Counted from the stretch's first letter, positions 9,734 through 19,419 are shown. The stretch is 64,000 nucleotides of DNA from Bacteroidota bacterium (GCA_026224775.1 JAMFRP010000026.1:248001-312000), one strand, 5' to 3'. Numbers and translations are program-made. Notes: a model not told the origin generated them from the letters alone.

Positions 9734-10780
9734 ATGAAAAAGAAATTTTTACTTTTATTACTCACTGCTTCAGCCTTTACTTATACCGCAAAAGCCCAGG
9801 ATACGGTTAAAACCACTGCCGATGCTCCTTTAGTGCTTTACGGATCTGTTGATACTTATTATAAAGATGATTTCTCGGGCCATGCAAATATCCCAACCAG
9901 TTTTGCATCTGATAATAATTCAATATCAATAGGTATGATTGATTTAGGCTTAAAGAAAACCGTAGGCAATGCATCATTTGTAGGCGAATTATCATTTGGC
10001 CCGCGTAATGACCAATCTGTACCAACTTCAGGTTATCATATCCAAAACTTATATGTATCATACAACCTTACTCCTAAATTGAGCGCGACTGCAGGTTATA
10101 TGTCAACATTTATTGGTTATGAGGTAATTTCTCCAACAGGAAACTTTAACTATTCAACTTCTTATCTGTTCACTAACGGCCCGTTCCAAAATGCAGGTTT
10201 TAAATTAACTTATGCATTTAGCGATAAAGTAAGCTTAATGGCAGGTATATTTAATGATGAGTGGAATGCTTATACCTCAGTACATGATGTATCTACATTT
10301 GGTGCCCAGTTAACCATTACCCCGGTTAAAAACTGGACTGCCTACTTAAACGTTGCAACTGGCCCAACTTCAGGTACTGAATTTGATTTAACTACTGCTT
10401 ACCAAATAACTACTGCATTTAAATTAGGCTTAAATGCTGCTACTTTCTCTCCATCTCATTATGGTGGTGGTTTCAGCGGTGTAGCATTATATCCACAAAT
10501 AGCTGTATCAAAAGCGGTGACCCTTGGTTTGAGAGAAGAATATTTCAAAGCTAAAACTGTAGATGCTGGATCAACCTATGTTCTTGCAGGCCCTCTTCCA
10601 GGTGGTTCAGTAATCGGATCTACCTTAACTGCTAATATTAAAGCAGGTCCGTTAACTTTCATTCCTGAAGTAAGGCTCGATAAGGTTAACAAACAAGAAT
10701 ATTCTGAATTTACCAATAGTAGTTTAGCACCTACAACCTCGGCTTCACAATTTGTGTTAGCTGCCGTTTATGCATTTTAA
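9734..10780 (+). CDS. Outer-membrane beta-barrel (porin-like) protein
   Basis: A 348-residue protein with a signal peptide (MKKKFLLLLLTASAFTYTAKAQ) and alternating polar/hydrophobic strands throughout, ending in a terminal aromatic strand (FVLAAVYAF), typical of outer-membrane barrels. Segments such as LYGSVDTYYKDDF, NLYVSYNLTPKLSATAGYMSTF and AGFKLTYAFSDKVSLMAG resemble barrels often found beside amt in Bacteroidota. Its own 290-bp upstream region with a terminator suggests an independent promoter; TAATTTTG at 9614-9621 is a possible -7 box. A role in letting nitrogen compounds through the outer membrane is inferred from location only. Confidence 0.75.
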   Translation: MKKKFLLLLLTASAFTYTAKAQDTVKTTADAPLVLYGSVDTYYKDDFSGHANIPTSFASDNNSISIGMIDLGLKKTVGNASFVGELSFGPRNDQSVPTSGYHIQNLYVSYNLTPKLSATAGYMSTFIGYEVISPTGNFNYSTSYLFTNGPFQNAGFKLTYAFSDKVSLMAGIFNDEWNAYTSVHDVSTFGAQLTITPVKNWTAYLNVATGPTSGTEFDLTTAYQITTAFKLGLNAATFSPSHYGGGFSGVALYPQIAVSKAVTLGLREEYFKAKTVDAGSTYVLAGPLPGGSVIGSTLTANIKAGPLTFIPEVRLDKVNKQEYSEFTNSSLAPTTSASQFVLAAVYAF

Positions 10781-10807
10781 CGTGACCTCGTTATATTTTT
10801 AATGAAG

Positions 10808-10836
10808 AAGCCGCCCGATATTCGGAGCGGCTTTTT
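10808..10836 (+). terminator. Terminator after the beta-barrel gene
   Basis: A hairpin AAGCCGC...GCGGCTT with a pairing inner CCGA/TCGG, followed by a T run, 28 bp after the stop codon at 10780. Confidence 0.8.
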
Positions 10837-10847
10837 ATCTTTATGAC

Positions 10848-11432
10848 ATGAAAAAACTATTTATTGCTTTATTATGCTTGCTGGCAGTTAAATCAGCGGT
10901 AGCTCAAAAAGATCTATTATCAATTGATGAGCACAATAAATATATTTACTACCAGGTGGTACAGCAGCCTGGATTAACGGCGGATACTTTTCAAAATAGA
11001 TCCGCATATTTTTTAAAGATAAATTACCCCAAGAATAAAGTAAATAAAAGTGAAACGCCTGAAAGCATTACCGGTACAGGGAAATTATTGATGCTTACCG
11101 GGATTAGTGCTGCCAAACATATTGATGGCGAAGTGACTTACACCTTTAATATTGAATATAAGGATCAAAAGTATAGGTACTGGTTAACCGATTTTGTTTT
11201 TACACCTTATTATGTGGATCGTTATGGTAATTCAGTACCGCAGCCGGGTATTGATATTCCTTTAGAAAACAGTGCTGCTAAATTGGAGAAAGGGCAATTG
11301 AGTAATTATTCTATTCAAATAAGTAATTATAGCAAGCAATTTGGCGATAGATTAAAACAGTATATGCTAATGGTTTCGGCAACGCCAATTAGGAACGATA
11401 AGAAAAAAGTTATTACAACAAAGGATTGGTAA
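10848..11432 (+). CDS. Secreted protein, DUF4468-like
   Basis: A 194-residue protein with a signal peptide (cleavage likely after VKSAVAQ). The mature part shows a compact alternating pattern with YYQVVQQPGLTADTFQNRSAYFLKI, ITGTGKLLM and VTYTFNIEYKDQKYRYWLTDFVFTP. This is the layout of the Bacteroidota DUF4468 family (a TBP-like fold of unknown function). It starts just after the terminator of the barrel gene and is followed by its own terminator. Function unknown; probably periplasmic or surface. Confidence 0.6.
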   Translation: MKKLFIALLCLLAVKSAVAQKDLLSIDEHNKYIYYQVVQQPGLTADTFQNRSAYFLKINYPKNKVNKSETPESITGTGKLLMLTGISAAKHIDGEVTYTFNIEYKDQKYRYWLTDFVFTPYYVDRYGNSVPQPGIDIPLENSAAKLEKGQLSNYSIQISNYSKQFGDRLKQYMLMVSATPIRNDKKKVITTKDW

Positions 11433-11456
11433 TAAGTTGTTTAACATACTTTTAAC

Positions 11457-11487
11457 AAAGCCGCATGAAAGATATGCGGCTTTTTTT
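11457..11487 (+). terminator. Terminator after the DUF4468-like gene
   Basis: A hairpin with arms AAAGCCGCAT / ATGCGGCTTT and a 7-nt loop, followed by a run of T. Confidence 0.85.
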
Positions 11488-11609
11488 GTGGAACTAACCT
11501 GCAAAAAATATCCAATGTTAAAAAGTGTTAAACATGGCGGTATTTGGTATATATGGTAAAACATAAGATAAGTAAAAAGCGTTTTATTTAAAATTTAATT
11601 TCACTAAAC

Positions 11610-12443
11610 ATGCTTATCTCAAAATTTGATTTGTACAAGTCTGAGTGGCTCGAACTTGTATTTGACGACCGTAACAAACAATATGGCGCCTATGAATTAA
11701 GGCAACACAACGGGCGAACAATGGTAAAGGCGATGCTAATTGCTTTTGTAAGTGTAATTTCCTTCGCATTGGTCGTAGGTATTTTAATTAAGCCGGTGGT
11801 AATGAATGTTAATCAAATTGTTAAACTTACCGGCGTACCATTAATTAACATTAAACCGCCTGTTGTTATCCCGCCTAAACCTATTCAACACACTAGTTCA
11901 ACACATGTGGCGTTGCCGACCGTTACACCTCAAGCAATGACAAAGTTTGTGCCTTTAGTGGTAACAGAAAAACCTGTAACCGCTGAGCCGCCGAAAATGT
12001 CAACTTTAACAGGGAATATTGGCTCAATCGACGCTAAAGGCCCAACAGGGTCACCTTCGGTTGACCAGCCTAAAGTGGGGGGAATTGGTATAGATGGGCC
12101 GCCTAACACAGGGGTAGTATCCGATTTTAAATCGCTCGAAGTAATGCCGGTTCCATATGGCGGTGCATCGGCGTGGTCAAAATTCCTGAGTAAAAACTTG
12201 CATTATCCTGATATGGCTATTGATCAACACATCCAGGGAAAAGTTTGGGTGAGTTTTATTATCGAAGCCGATGGATCATTATCGCATTTTAAAGTTGAAA
12301 GAGGTGTTGGTTATGGATTGGATGAAGAAGCTTTGCGCGTTTTAAAGATGGCACCAGCCTGGAAACCAGGTATCCAAAACGGCCATCCTGTAAGGGTGCA
12401 ATATACCATCCCTATTAATTTCCAACTAACAGACGAGCAATAA
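11610..12443 (+). CDS. tonB: TonB-family energy transducer
   Basis: A 277-residue protein. The N-terminus (residues 1-35) has the Bacteroidota pattern FDLYKSEWLELVFDDRNKQYGAYELRQ, followed by one transmembrane helix (about 44-68) and a Pro/Thr-rich periplasmic linker (about 80-185) with INIKPPVVIPPKP. The C-terminal domain (about 190-277) carries YPDMAIDQHIQGKVWVSFIIEADGSL and LDEEALRVLKMAPAWKPGIQNGHPVRVQYTIPINF, the TonB_C signature. It passes energy from ExbB/ExbD to outer-membrane receptors. No exbBD genes are adjacent in this window. Confidence 0.9.
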   Translation: MLISKFDLYKSEWLELVFDDRNKQYGAYELRQHNGRTMVKAMLIAFVSVISFALVVGILIKPVVMNVNQIVKLTGVPLINIKPPVVIPPKPIQHTSSTHVALPTVTPQAMTKFVPLVVTEKPVTAEPPKMSTLTGNIGSIDAKGPTGSPSVDQPKVGGIGIDGPPNTGVVSDFKSLEVMPVPYGGASAWSKFLSKNLHYPDMAIDQHIQGKVWVSFIIEADGSLSHFKVERGVGYGLDEEALRVLKMAPAWKPGIQNGHPVRVQYTIPINFQLTDEQ

Positions 12444-12467
12444 CGCCGGGACAATTATAAGGTGAAA

Positions 12468-12567
12468 GGATAAAGGTAAAAGGCGAAAGGTTTTACCAAG
12501 TTCTTTCACCTTTTTAATTTTATTTATTCTGTAATAACCTTTAGCCTTTCGCCTTTTACCTTTATCC
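12468..12567. repeat. Inverted repeat between tonB and purL
   Basis: Perfect 23-bp arms (12468-12490 and 12545-12567, starting GGATAAAGGTAAAAGGCG) separated by 54 bp of AT-rich DNA. The composition (AAAGG tracts) resembles Bacteroidota interspersed repeats. It may form a hairpin downstream of tonB. Confidence 0.7.
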
Positions 12568-12636
12568 TAACCTTTTCTTTCCCTTTTCCGCCTTTTTCCC
12601 TACCTTTGCGCATCCTTTCAAATAAATAAAAATACA

Positions 12637-14859
12637 TTGGAGCACCTGGAATTAACCACCGTTGAAACCGCCAAAGATTTAGGCCTGTTACCCGAAGAAT
12701 ACGATCGTATAATTGAAATAATGGGCCGCGTTCCCAATTTTACCGAACTTTCTATCTTCTCGGTAATGTGGAGCGAGCATTGCTCATATAAAAACTCAAT
12801 CACCTGGCTAAAAACCTTACCTAAAGATGGCCCGCGTATGCTGGCTAAAGCTGGTGAAGAAAATGCCGGTTTGGTTGATTTAGGCGATGGCATTGGATGT
12901 GCTTTTAAAATAGAATCCCATAACCACCCGTCGGCATTAGAGCCTTATCAAGGTGCAGCTACAGGTGTAGGCGGTATAAACCGCGATATATTTACCATGG
13001 GTGCAAGGCCAATAGCGCAATTAAACTCATTGCGTTTTGGTGATCTTGCACTTGACCGTACCAAATGGTTGGTTAAAGGCGTGGTTAAAGGTATCAGCCA
13101 TTACGGTAATGCATTTGGCATCCCAACCGTAGGCGGCGAATTGTTTTTTGATGAATGCTATAACGTTAACCCATTAGTTAATGCGTTTTCAGCAGGTATC
13201 GTAAAAGCTGGCGAAACCGTTTCTGCAACATCATATGGTGTGGGTAACCCGGTTTATATCGTAGGTTCTGCAACTGGTAAAGATGGTATACACGGCGCGG
13301 CTTTCGCGTCTAAAGATATAACCGAAGATTCGGTAAATGATTTACCTGCTGTACAGGTGGGTGATCCATTCCAGGAAAAACTATTGTTGGAAGCTACACT
13401 TGAAGTTATCAAAACAGGTGCTGTAGTGGGTATGCAGGATATGGGCGCTGCCGGTATTATCTGCTCCAACTCCGAAATGTCGGCCAAGGGCGAACATGGT
13501 ATGCGTATCGATTTAGATAAAGTACCAACCCGCCAGGAAAACATGAAGCCCTTCGAAATCCTGCTTTCAGAATCACAGGAACGTATGCTGATCGTGGTTC
13601 ATAAAGGCCGCGAAGCAGAGGTTGAAGCTGTATTTGATAAATGGGATTTAAACTGCGCTATTATTGGCGAGGTTACCGATACCCAACGTCTGCAATATTA
13701 TGTTAAAGGCGAATTAGTTGCCGATGTACCTGCCGACGATTTGGTTTTAGGCGGAGGCGCACCGGTTTACCAGCGCGAATACAAAGAACCTGCGTACTTT
13801 AAAAAGAACCAGGAATTTAAAATACAAGATGTAAAAGAACCTGCTGATTTAGTAGCGGTTGCCGAGCATTTAATATCACATCCAAACATTGCTTCAAAAC
13901 GTTGGGTAACAGATCAGTATGATTCAATGGTAGGTGTATCAACCATGACCACCAACCGCCCAAGCGATGCCGCAGTAGTGGCCGTTATGGGTACTGATAA
14001 AGCAATTGTTATTACGACAGATTGTAACTCCCGCTACGTATATGCTGATCCTAAAAAAGGTTGCGAAATAGCGGTAGCCGAAGCAGCCCGTAATATTACC
14101 TGCGCAGGTGGCGAGCCGGTTGCGATAACCAATTGCCTTAACTTTGGTAACCCATACAATCCTGAGGTTTACTGGCAGTTTGTAAGCGCCATACAAGGCA
14201 TGAGCGCGGCTTGTATCAAGTTTGAAACCCCGGTTACTGGTGGTAACGTAAGTTTCTATAACCAATCTGCTGATGGCGGTTCTGTTTTCCCGACACCAAC
14301 TATTGGTATGTTAGGGGTAATGGATGATATATCGAACTTAATGACTTCAGACTTTAAACAGCCGGGTGATTTGGTTTACCTGATCGGTGAATCTGTTAAC
14401 GACATCGCTTCATCACAATACTTAGCTTCGTGGCATAAAATATTGGCTGCCCCGGCACCATATTTTGATCTGGATAAGGAATATGCCATGCACCAAGTGA
14501 TTAAACAACTCATTAAACATAAAGTTATCCAATCGGCACATGATGTGGCTGATGGTGGTTTATATGTTGCTTTGGTTGAATCTGCATTGCCAAACAAATT
14601 AGGGTTTGATATTGAAACCGATAGCGCTATCCGTAAGGATGCATTTTTATTCGGCGAAGCTCAGGGTAGGGTAGTGGTAAGTATCGCGCCTGATGACCAG
14701 GAACGCTTTATTGAGATGATGGCAACCAGCGAAGTAGAATTTAGCTTACTAGGTACTGTTAACGACGGTTTCCTGAATATTGATGAAGATCCATTCGGCC
14801 ACATTACCGACCTTAAAATGGTTTACGATAACGTATTACATGAAATTTTAGGCGAATAA
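12637..14859 (+). CDS. purL: Phosphoribosylformylglycinamidine synthase subunit PurL
   Basis: A 740-residue small-type PurL (the separate PurS/PurQ form), which converts FGAR to FGAM with ATP and ammonia. Visible signatures: FSVMWSEHCSYKNS, FKIESHNHPSALEPYQGAATGVGGINRDIF, the repeated GDLVYLIGES half, ITNCLNFGNPYNPEVYW, TPVTGGNVSFYNQ and SAHDVADGGLYVAL. The reading frame needs a TTG start at 12637; the full family N-terminus (ETAKDLGLLPEEYDRI) then follows directly. The stop overlaps the start of the next gene by one base, so a VOC protein is translationally coupled. Confidence 0.93.
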   Translation: MEHLELTTVETAKDLGLLPEEYDRIIEIMGRVPNFTELSIFSVMWSEHCSYKNSITWLKTLPKDGPRMLAKAGEENAGLVDLGDGIGCAFKIESHNHPSALEPYQGAATGVGGINRDIFTMGARPIAQLNSLRFGDLALDRTKWLVKGVVKGISHYGNAFGIPTVGGELFFDECYNVNPLVNAFSAGIVKAGETVSATSYGVGNPVYIVGSATGKDGIHGAAFASKDITEDSVNDLPAVQVGDPFQEKLLLEATLEVIKTGAVVGMQDMGAAGIICSNSEMSAKGEHGMRIDLDKVPTRQENMKPFEILLSESQERMLIVVHKGREAEVEAVFDKWDLNCAIIGEVTDTQRLQYYVKGELVADVPADDLVLGGGAPVYQREYKEPAYFKKNQEFKIQDVKEPADLVAVAEHLISHPNIASKRWVTDQYDSMVGVSTMTTNRPSDAAVVAVMGTDKAIVITTDCNSRYVYADPKKGCEIAVAEAARNITCAGGEPVAITNCLNFGNPYNPEVYWQFVSAIQGMSAACIKFETPVTGGNVSFYNQSADGGSVFPTPTIGMLGVMDDISNLMTSDFKQPGDLVYLIGESVNDIASSQYLASWHKILAAPAPYFDLDKEYAMHQVIKQLIKHKVIQSAHDVADGGLYVALVESALPNKLGFDIETDSAIRKDAFLFGEAQGRVVVSIAPDDQERFIEMMATSEVEFSLLGTVNDGFLNIDEDPFGHITDLKMVYDNVLHEILGE

Positions 14860-15248
14860 TGCTAAAACTGAACCGGGTACACCACATAGCTATAATTTGT
14901 ACCGACTACCAAAAGTCAAAACATTTTTATACAGAAATACTCGGTTTAAAAATAGTACGCGAAGTTTACCGCGAACAAAGAGATTCATACAAGCTCGATC
15001 TGGAAATTGCAGGGCAATACCAGATCGAGCTTTTTTCATTCCCCAACCCACCCGCAAGGCCATCTCGTCCAGAAGCTGCTGGCCTGCGCCACTTAGCTTT
15101 TGAGGTAGATAATATTGAGGATGCAGTATCTCATATTAAAGAATACGGAATTGCCGTCGAACCGATCCGTATAGACGAATTTACCGGCAAGCGCTATACC
15201 TTCTTTGCTGATCCGGATGGTTTGCCAATTGAATTTGTTGAGCTATAA
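14859..15248 (+). CDS. VOC-family protein (glyoxalase I-like, YaeR/SMU1112c type)
   Basis: A 129-residue single-unit vicinal-oxygen-chelate protein. HHIAIICTDYQKSKHFYTEILGLKI at the N-terminus and FADPDGLPIEFVEL at the C-terminus are the usual paired beta-alpha-beta-beta-beta modules, with a metal-ligand His near residue 9, Glu in QIELFSF, His in LRHLAFEV and the C-terminal Glu in PIEFVE. It overlaps the purL stop by 1 bp (TAATG), so it is in the purL operon. The substrate is unknown; true glyoxalase activity is not certain for this subgroup. Confidence 0.8.
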   Translation: MLKLNRVHHIAIICTDYQKSKHFYTEILGLKIVREVYREQRDSYKLDLEIAGQYQIELFSFPNPPARPSRPEAAGLRHLAFEVDNIEDAVSHIKEYGIAVEPIRIDEFTGKRYTFFADPDGLPIEFVEL

Positions 15249-15250
15249 CT

Positions 15251-15964
15251 ATGGCTGGCATCTTCCAATTCAAACAATTCGCAGTCGACCAAACAGGCTG
15301 TGCCATGAAGATCAATACCGATGGTGTATTGCTTGGCGCATTAGCTGAGGCTACCAATTCTCAAAATGTATTAGATATAGGCACAGGTACCGGTGTAATT
15401 GCACTAATGCTCGCACAAAGATTTTCATCGGCACAGATAGATGCGGTTGAAATTGATGAACCTGCATCGCTAACAGCAACTAAGAATTTTCAAAACTCGC
15501 CGTTTGCTGATCGATTGGAGTTATTCCATCAGGATTTTGAAAAGTATTTTGAGGAACATCCTGAAAAGAAATATGATCTAATCGTATCTAATCCACCTTT
15601 TCATATCAATTCGCTGGAATCGCCAAAGGCAAATAAAACCGTCGCAAAACATACAGATAAAGACTTTTTCGGAACTCTGATAATTGGAGTGTCTAAATAC
15701 CTAACTCAAGATGGTTTATGTTGGTTAATATTACCATTGCAAGCAGCGGAACTGATAAAGGAACTAGCTATAACAAATAATTTATTTTTGCAGAAGGTTA
15801 TTACGGTGCATTCGTTTGAAGCTGATAAACCTCACAGAGAAATATTAGTTTTGGGAACAAATAACATCAAACTAAATGATTCAAAGTTTGTGATTTATAA
15901 AGAACCAAAAGTATATACCGAAATGTATATTGCTGCATTAAAGGATTTCTTCACTATCTTCTAA
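15251..15964 (+). CDS. trmN6: tRNA1(Val) adenine-N6 methyltransferase-like (TrmN6/YfiC)
   Basis: A 237-residue Rossmann-fold methyltransferase. FQFKQFAVDQTGCAMKINTDGVLLGA is the conserved N-terminus of YfiC-type enzymes, DIGTGTGVIALMLAQR is the SAM-binding loop and VSNPPFH contains the NPPF motif for N6-adenine methylation. E. coli YfiC methylates A37 of tRNA1-Val. It starts 3 bp after the VOC gene and is followed within 2 bp by a phosphoesterase, indicating one operon from purL. Confidence 0.85.
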   Translation: MAGIFQFKQFAVDQTGCAMKINTDGVLLGALAEATNSQNVLDIGTGTGVIALMLAQRFSSAQIDAVEIDEPASLTATKNFQNSPFADRLELFHQDFEKYFEEHPEKKYDLIVSNPPFHINSLESPKANKTVAKHTDKDFFGTLIIGVSKYLTQDGLCWLILPLQAAELIKELAITNNLFLQKVITVHSFEADKPHREILVLGTNNIKLNDSKFVIYKEPKVYTEMYIAALKDFFTIF

Positions 15965-15965
15965 T

Positions 15966-16457
15966 ATGACCCGAATAGGCCTGATTTCCGATACCCACAG
16001 TTACCTCGATGACGCCGTATTCAAACACTTTGGAAACGTCGACGAGATATGGCATGCCGGTGATTTCGGTAACATAGAACTGGCAGATCAACTCGCGGCT
16101 TTTAAACCACTAAAAGGTGTATATGGCAATATCGATGGTCAAGACATTAGGCAAACCTATCCCCTAAACCTTCGCTTTAAATGTGAGCAGGTAGATGTGT
16201 GGATGACCCACATCGGCGGCTACCCAGACAGGTACAATCCTGCTGTTAAGCCAGAAATTTATACTAACCCGCCGCAGTTATTTATCACCGGGCACTCACA
16301 TATTTTAAAGGTGATCTATGATAAAAAAATAAGCTGTTTGCACCTAAATCCCGGCGCAGCCGGTAAACAAGGCTGGCAGAAAGTGCGCACGCTAATGCGT
16401 TTTAGTATTGATGGTGATAAAATACAGGATTTGCAGGTGATTGAATTGGCGAAGTAG
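15966..16457 (+). CDS. YfcE-like metallophosphoesterase
   Basis: A 163-residue calcineurin-like phosphodiesterase. Metal-binding motifs in order: GLISDTHSYLD (DxH), HAGDFG (GDxx), YGNIDG (GN.D), THIGGYP and ITGHSHI (GHSH). The length and compact fold match the YfcE/MJ0936 group, which hydrolyses phosphodiesters in vitro; the natural substrate is unknown. It is the last gene of the purL-VOC-trmN6 run, 2 bp after trmN6. Confidence 0.85.
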   Translation: MTRIGLISDTHSYLDDAVFKHFGNVDEIWHAGDFGNIELADQLAAFKPLKGVYGNIDGQDIRQTYPLNLRFKCEQVDVWMTHIGGYPDRYNPAVKPEIYTNPPQLFITGHSHILKVIYDKKISCLHLNPGAAGKQGWQKVRTLMRFSIDGDKIQDLQVIELAK

Positions 16458-16478
16458 GTTGATTTAGTTATTCTCCTT

Positions 16479-16551
16479 TGTCATTCTGAACGCAGTGAAG
16501 AATTTATCGATAGGCTCACCGGATAGATGCTTCGTCCCTCAGCATGACAGA
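16479..16551. repeat. Bacteroidota-type intergenic inverted repeat
   Basis: The segment opens with TTGTCATTCTGAACGCAGTG and closes with a related inverted end (CTCAGCATGACAG). It lies between the convergent phosphoesterase and rnhA genes. Such TCATTCTGA...TCAGCATGACA elements are common in Bacteroidota intergenic DNA. Confidence 0.65.
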
Positions 16552-16565
16552 GGGTATTAGGGAAT

Positions 16566-17036
16566 TTACAATAACCCCGCCTTAGCATTCTCCATTTCAA
16601 AAACAGAGTCAATAAGCAAAGGCTTTTGCTTTCCGGCTGCAACTGCAAGCTCATCGCAACGCTCATTCTCAGGGTGCCCGTTATGTCCGCGTACCCAGGT
16701 GAATTTTATGTTATGTAATTTGCTTACTTCCAGGTAGCGCAACCAAAGGTCTTTATTCTTTTTATCCTTAAAGCCTTTTTGCACCCAGCCATATACCCAT
16801 CTTTTTTCGATGGAATCGATCACATATTTGGAGTCAGAAAAAATCATGACGTCCTGATTGGGTAATTTGATGGACTCTAACCCTTTTATTACAGCCAGCA
16901 GCTCCATACGGTTATTGGTGGTTTTACGGAAACCTTCAGCAAGTTCTTTATAATATTTGCCCGAGCGTAAAATTACCCCATATCCACCCGGTCCCGGGTT
17001 CCCGCTTGATGCTCCGTCTGTGTAAATTTCGATCAT
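16566..17036 (-). CDS. rnhA: Ribonuclease HI
   Basis: A 156-residue RNase HI, which cuts the RNA strand of RNA-DNA hybrids. The catalytic DEDD set is visible: MIEIYTDGASSGNPGPGGYG (Asp7), NNRMELLAVIKGLE (Glu), IFSDSKYVID (Asp) and ENERCDELA (Asp), plus the basic KRWVYGWVQKGFKDKKNKDLW handle region and VRGHNGH. The ATG at 17036 gives the exact family N-terminus. A hairpin-forming spacer separates it from copA. Confidence 0.95.
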   Translation of the reverse strand: MIEIYTDGASSGNPGPGGYGVILRSGKYYKELAEGFRKTTNNRMELLAVIKGLESIKLPNQDVMIFSDSKYVIDSIEKRWVYGWVQKGFKDKKNKDLWLRYLEVSKLHNIKFTWVRGHNGHPENERCDELAVAAGKQKPLLIDSVFEMENAKAGLL

Positions 17037-17041
17037 AAATA

Positions 17042-17150
17042 TTAACCCCCCAGCCCCCTAAAGGGGGAGCAAGTATAGCAAATTAAAATTAGCAATAAAA
17101 TGGGAAAATTTGATTAATTATTCCCCCTTCAGGGGGTTAAGGGGTAATCT
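17042..17150. repeat. Paired C/G-rich hairpins around the copA 3' end
   Basis: Two small hairpins (CCCCCTAAAGGGGG near 17055-17069 and CCCCCTTCAGGGGG near 17122-17137) sit in opposite halves of the spacer between rnhA and copA. The second touches the copA stop. They are probably a common Bacteroidota interspersed repeat and may terminate copA transcription. Confidence 0.55.
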
Positions 17151-19230
17151 TTTTAGCCTTCAGTCTCAGTGAATTCCCAATCACCACAACATCCGAAAAT
17201 GCCATCGCGAACGCGCCAACCATCGGGTTCAGGAAACCCAAAGCGGCAATAGGTATGGCAATAATGTTATAAGCGAATGCCCAAAATAGGTTTTGCTTAA
17301 TGGTGAGCATGGTATGTTTACTAATTTGCAGAAACTTAACCACAGAATGCAAATCAGTATTCAAAAGTATAACCCTTGCAGATTGTATAGCAACCTGACT
17401 AGCATCATTCATTGATACACCAACATCAGCCTGGGTTAGAGCAGGGGCATCGTTTATGCCATCGCCTATCATAATGGTTTTACCCTTTTGCTTATATATG
17501 TCAATTACAGAAAGCTTTTCATCAGGAAGTTTTTCTGCGTGTACTTCTTTAATGCCGATAGCGTTGGCTACTTTTACACAACGATTTTTCTTGTCGCCGC
17601 TTAATAATACCGGAACAATACCTAACGTTTTAAGTTGCGCTATTAAAGTTGCAGCATCAGGTTTTATTTCATCGTCGATCGCTATCTGAGCTAAAAGAAC
17701 CTGATTTTTATATAGCACCAAGTTAAACTCGCCATCGGTAGTTGCCTTGGCTGTTCCCAAAAAGTAATTGTTGCCTTGCACATCTTCGGCACGCATGCCT
17801 AAACCTTTTTCTTCGGCAGCTTTTAGGAGTATTAATTTTTGTTGTGGTAATGTTTTAAGCTCGGCAACTAACGATTTCGCGATAGGGTGATTAGAACGTT
17901 CCTCAATGGCCATTATGATACCGCGGACAGTTTCCAGATCAACACTGCTTTCAACCTTAATATCATTAATGCGGAATTTACCGGTAGTAAGTGTTCCGGT
18001 TTTATCAAATACTACAAATTTGGTATTAGCTACAGCTTCAATCGTATCACCACCTTTAATTAATATGCCATTCTTGGCTGCCCTGCCTAAGCCAACCATT
18101 ACAGCGGTAGGAGTGGCTAAACCCATAGCGCAGGGGCACGATATTACTAAAACGGCAATGGCGTTCATCAAAGCGGTTTGCATGCTTGTATGCACCGCGA
18201 AGTAGGTTATGGTGAATGTGATTAATGAGATAAATATCACCGCAGGTACAAATATCGATGCTACTTTATCACCCAGCCTTTGTACGGGAGGTTTTGCTGC
18301 TTGCGCTTTTTTCATCAGGTCGATGATTTGCGATAGCACCGTGTTTGATCCAACCTTAGTGGCCATTATTTTGATATTACCATGCTGAATAATGGTGCCG
18401 CCGATAACCTTATCATATTTAGCTTTTTCAACAGGTACACTCTCGCCCGTAAGCATCGATTCATCAACTGAGGCTTCACCGCTTAATACATCTCCATCAA
18501 CAGGTATTTTGTCGCCTTGATTAACCAGTAATATATCACCTGAAACAACTTCTTTAGCGCTGATCACTTCTATAGCATCCTTAATTACCCTGTTAGCGGT
18601 AACTTGCTGGATTTTTACCAGATCTTTTACTGCGGATGTAGTTTGGGTAACGGAACGTTTCTCAAAAACGTTACCTAATAATACCAGCGTTATAATAGTA
18701 GCACAGGTTTCGTAAAACTCATATTGTTCGCCCAAATGCTCAATAGTACCAACCAGGCTGTAAATAAACGCGGCTGATGATCCCACAAAAATCAGCACAT
18801 CCATGTTAGGCACGCCATTTTTAACTGATCCCCAGGCGCTTCTACCAAAATGTAGGCATCCGACTATAAAAACTGGCAGGCATAAAACCAATTGAAGCAA
18901 AGGGATCTGCAAAAAATGCCATGGCAACACCATGTGTAGGAGCAAAGGCACAGTGAAAACAAGACAAAAAATAAATTTATTTTCTATTTTTTCATAAAAC
19001 TTAGGCATGTGCAAAGCAGGGTCATCCACCACTTTAAAACCTAATTGTTCAATGCCTTTAATAATATCAGGAACGGTAGCTTCATTCTCGGTAGAGAACT
19101 TAACTTCCTCACCTGCAAAGTCTACCAGTATATTTTGAAGGCCCTTTTTCGCCAGTAAATTATGTATAGATATAGCACAGTTACTACAGTGCATACCCGT
19201 TACATTCAACTCAATCAATTGCTCCGCCAT
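17137..19230 (-). CDS. copA: Copper-translocating P1B-type ATPase
   Basis: A 697-residue heavy-metal P-type ATPase. One N-terminal HMA domain has GMHCSNC (residues 12-18). The membrane CPC motif is in [13 protein letters not shown], which with the later asparagine/methionine helices points to Cu(I). Other landmarks: [19 protein letters not shown] (actuator, TGES), [11 protein letters not shown] (phosphorylated Asp), an HP motif in SNHPIAKSL and [18 protein letters not shown] (hinge). It exports cytosolic copper. No copper chaperone or CueR-like gene is next to it. tRNA-His lies divergently about 100 bp upstream. Confidence 0.93.
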   Translation of the reverse strand: MAEQLIELNVTGMHCSNCAISIHNLLAKKGLQNILVDFAGEEVKFSTENEATVPDIIKGIEQLGFKVVDDPALHMPKFYEKIENKFIFCLVFTVPLLLHMVLPWHFLQIPLLQLVLCLPVFIVGCLHFGRSAWGSVKNGVPNMDVLIFVGSSAAFIYSLVGTIEHLGEQYEFYETCATIITLVLLGNVFEKRSVTQTTSAVKDLVKIQQVTANRVIKDAIEVISAKEVVSGDILLVNQGDKIPVDGDVLSGEASVDESMLTGESVPVEKAKYDKVIGGTIIQHGNIKIMATKVGSNTVLSQIIDLMKKAQAAKPPVQRLGDKVASIFVPAVIFISLITFTITYFAVHTSMQTALMNAIAVLVISCPCAMGLATPTAVMVGLGRAAKNGILIKGGDTIEAVANTKFVVFDKTGTLTTGKFRINDIKVESSVDLETVRGIIMAIEERSNHPIAKSLVAELKTLPQQKLILLKAAEEKGLGMRAEDVQGNNYFLGTAKATTDGEFNLVLYKNQVLLAQIAIDDEIKPDAATLIAQLKTLGIVPVLLSGDKKNRCVKVANAIGIKEVHAEKLPDEKLSVIDIYKQKGKTIMIGDGINDAPALTQADVGVSMNDASQVAIQSARVILLNTDLHSVVKFLQISKHTMLTIKQNLFWAFAYNIIAIPIAALGFLNPMVGAFAMAFSDVVVIGNSLRLKAKKITP

Positions 19231-19292
19231 AATCTCAAATCTAACTAAATCAGTATTTTAACACGTAAGCTAAATGTAATATTAAAAAAGCT

Positions 19293-19322
19293 TTGCAATT
19301 ATCCGCAAGATTCATACTTTTG
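19293..19322 (+). promoter_or_regulatory. Promoter of tRNA-His
   Basis: TTG at 19293-19295, 19 bp, then TACTTTTG at 19315-19322. This fits the Bacteroidota consensus (-33 TTG, about 19-21 bp, -7 TAnnTTTG) and would start transcription a few bases before the tRNA. Confidence 0.75.
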
Positions 19323-19336
19323 CATCTCTGAAAAAC

Positions 19337-19414
19337 GGTAGATGTAGCTCAGTTGGTTAGAGCATCGGTTTGTGGTACCGAGGGTCGTGGGTTCGAGCCC
19401 CATCATTTACCCCA
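19337..19414 (+). tRNA. tRNA-His (anticodon GTG)
   Basis: A full cloverleaf: acceptor GTAGATG/CATTTAC, the extra G at -1 typical of tRNA-His opposite C73, D-arm AGCTCAGTTGGTTAGAGC-like, anticodon stem TCGGT/ACCGA with loop TTGTGGT (anticodon GTG at 19372-19374) and T-arm GTGGGTTCGAGCCCCAT. CCA is encoded at 19412-19414, but the last base is supplied by the integrated element: the repeat at the far end reads CCCG instead. Its 3' end is the attachment site of the 32-kb element. Confidence 0.96.
19396..19413 (+). other. attL core (in tRNA-His 3' end)
   Basis: AGCCCCATCATTTACCCC, 18 bp, is repeated exactly at 51386-51403. The copy here is the T-arm and acceptor 3' half of tRNA-His. The flanking bases differ (CG before and A after here; TA before and G after there), which fixes the length of the repeat. 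Confidence 0.9.
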
Positions 19415-19419
19415 CATGC

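Noticed and set aside
13254..13544. Minus-strand ORFs inside purL
   Set aside because: Overlap a well-conserved enzyme gene on the other strand and have no start signals or family features.
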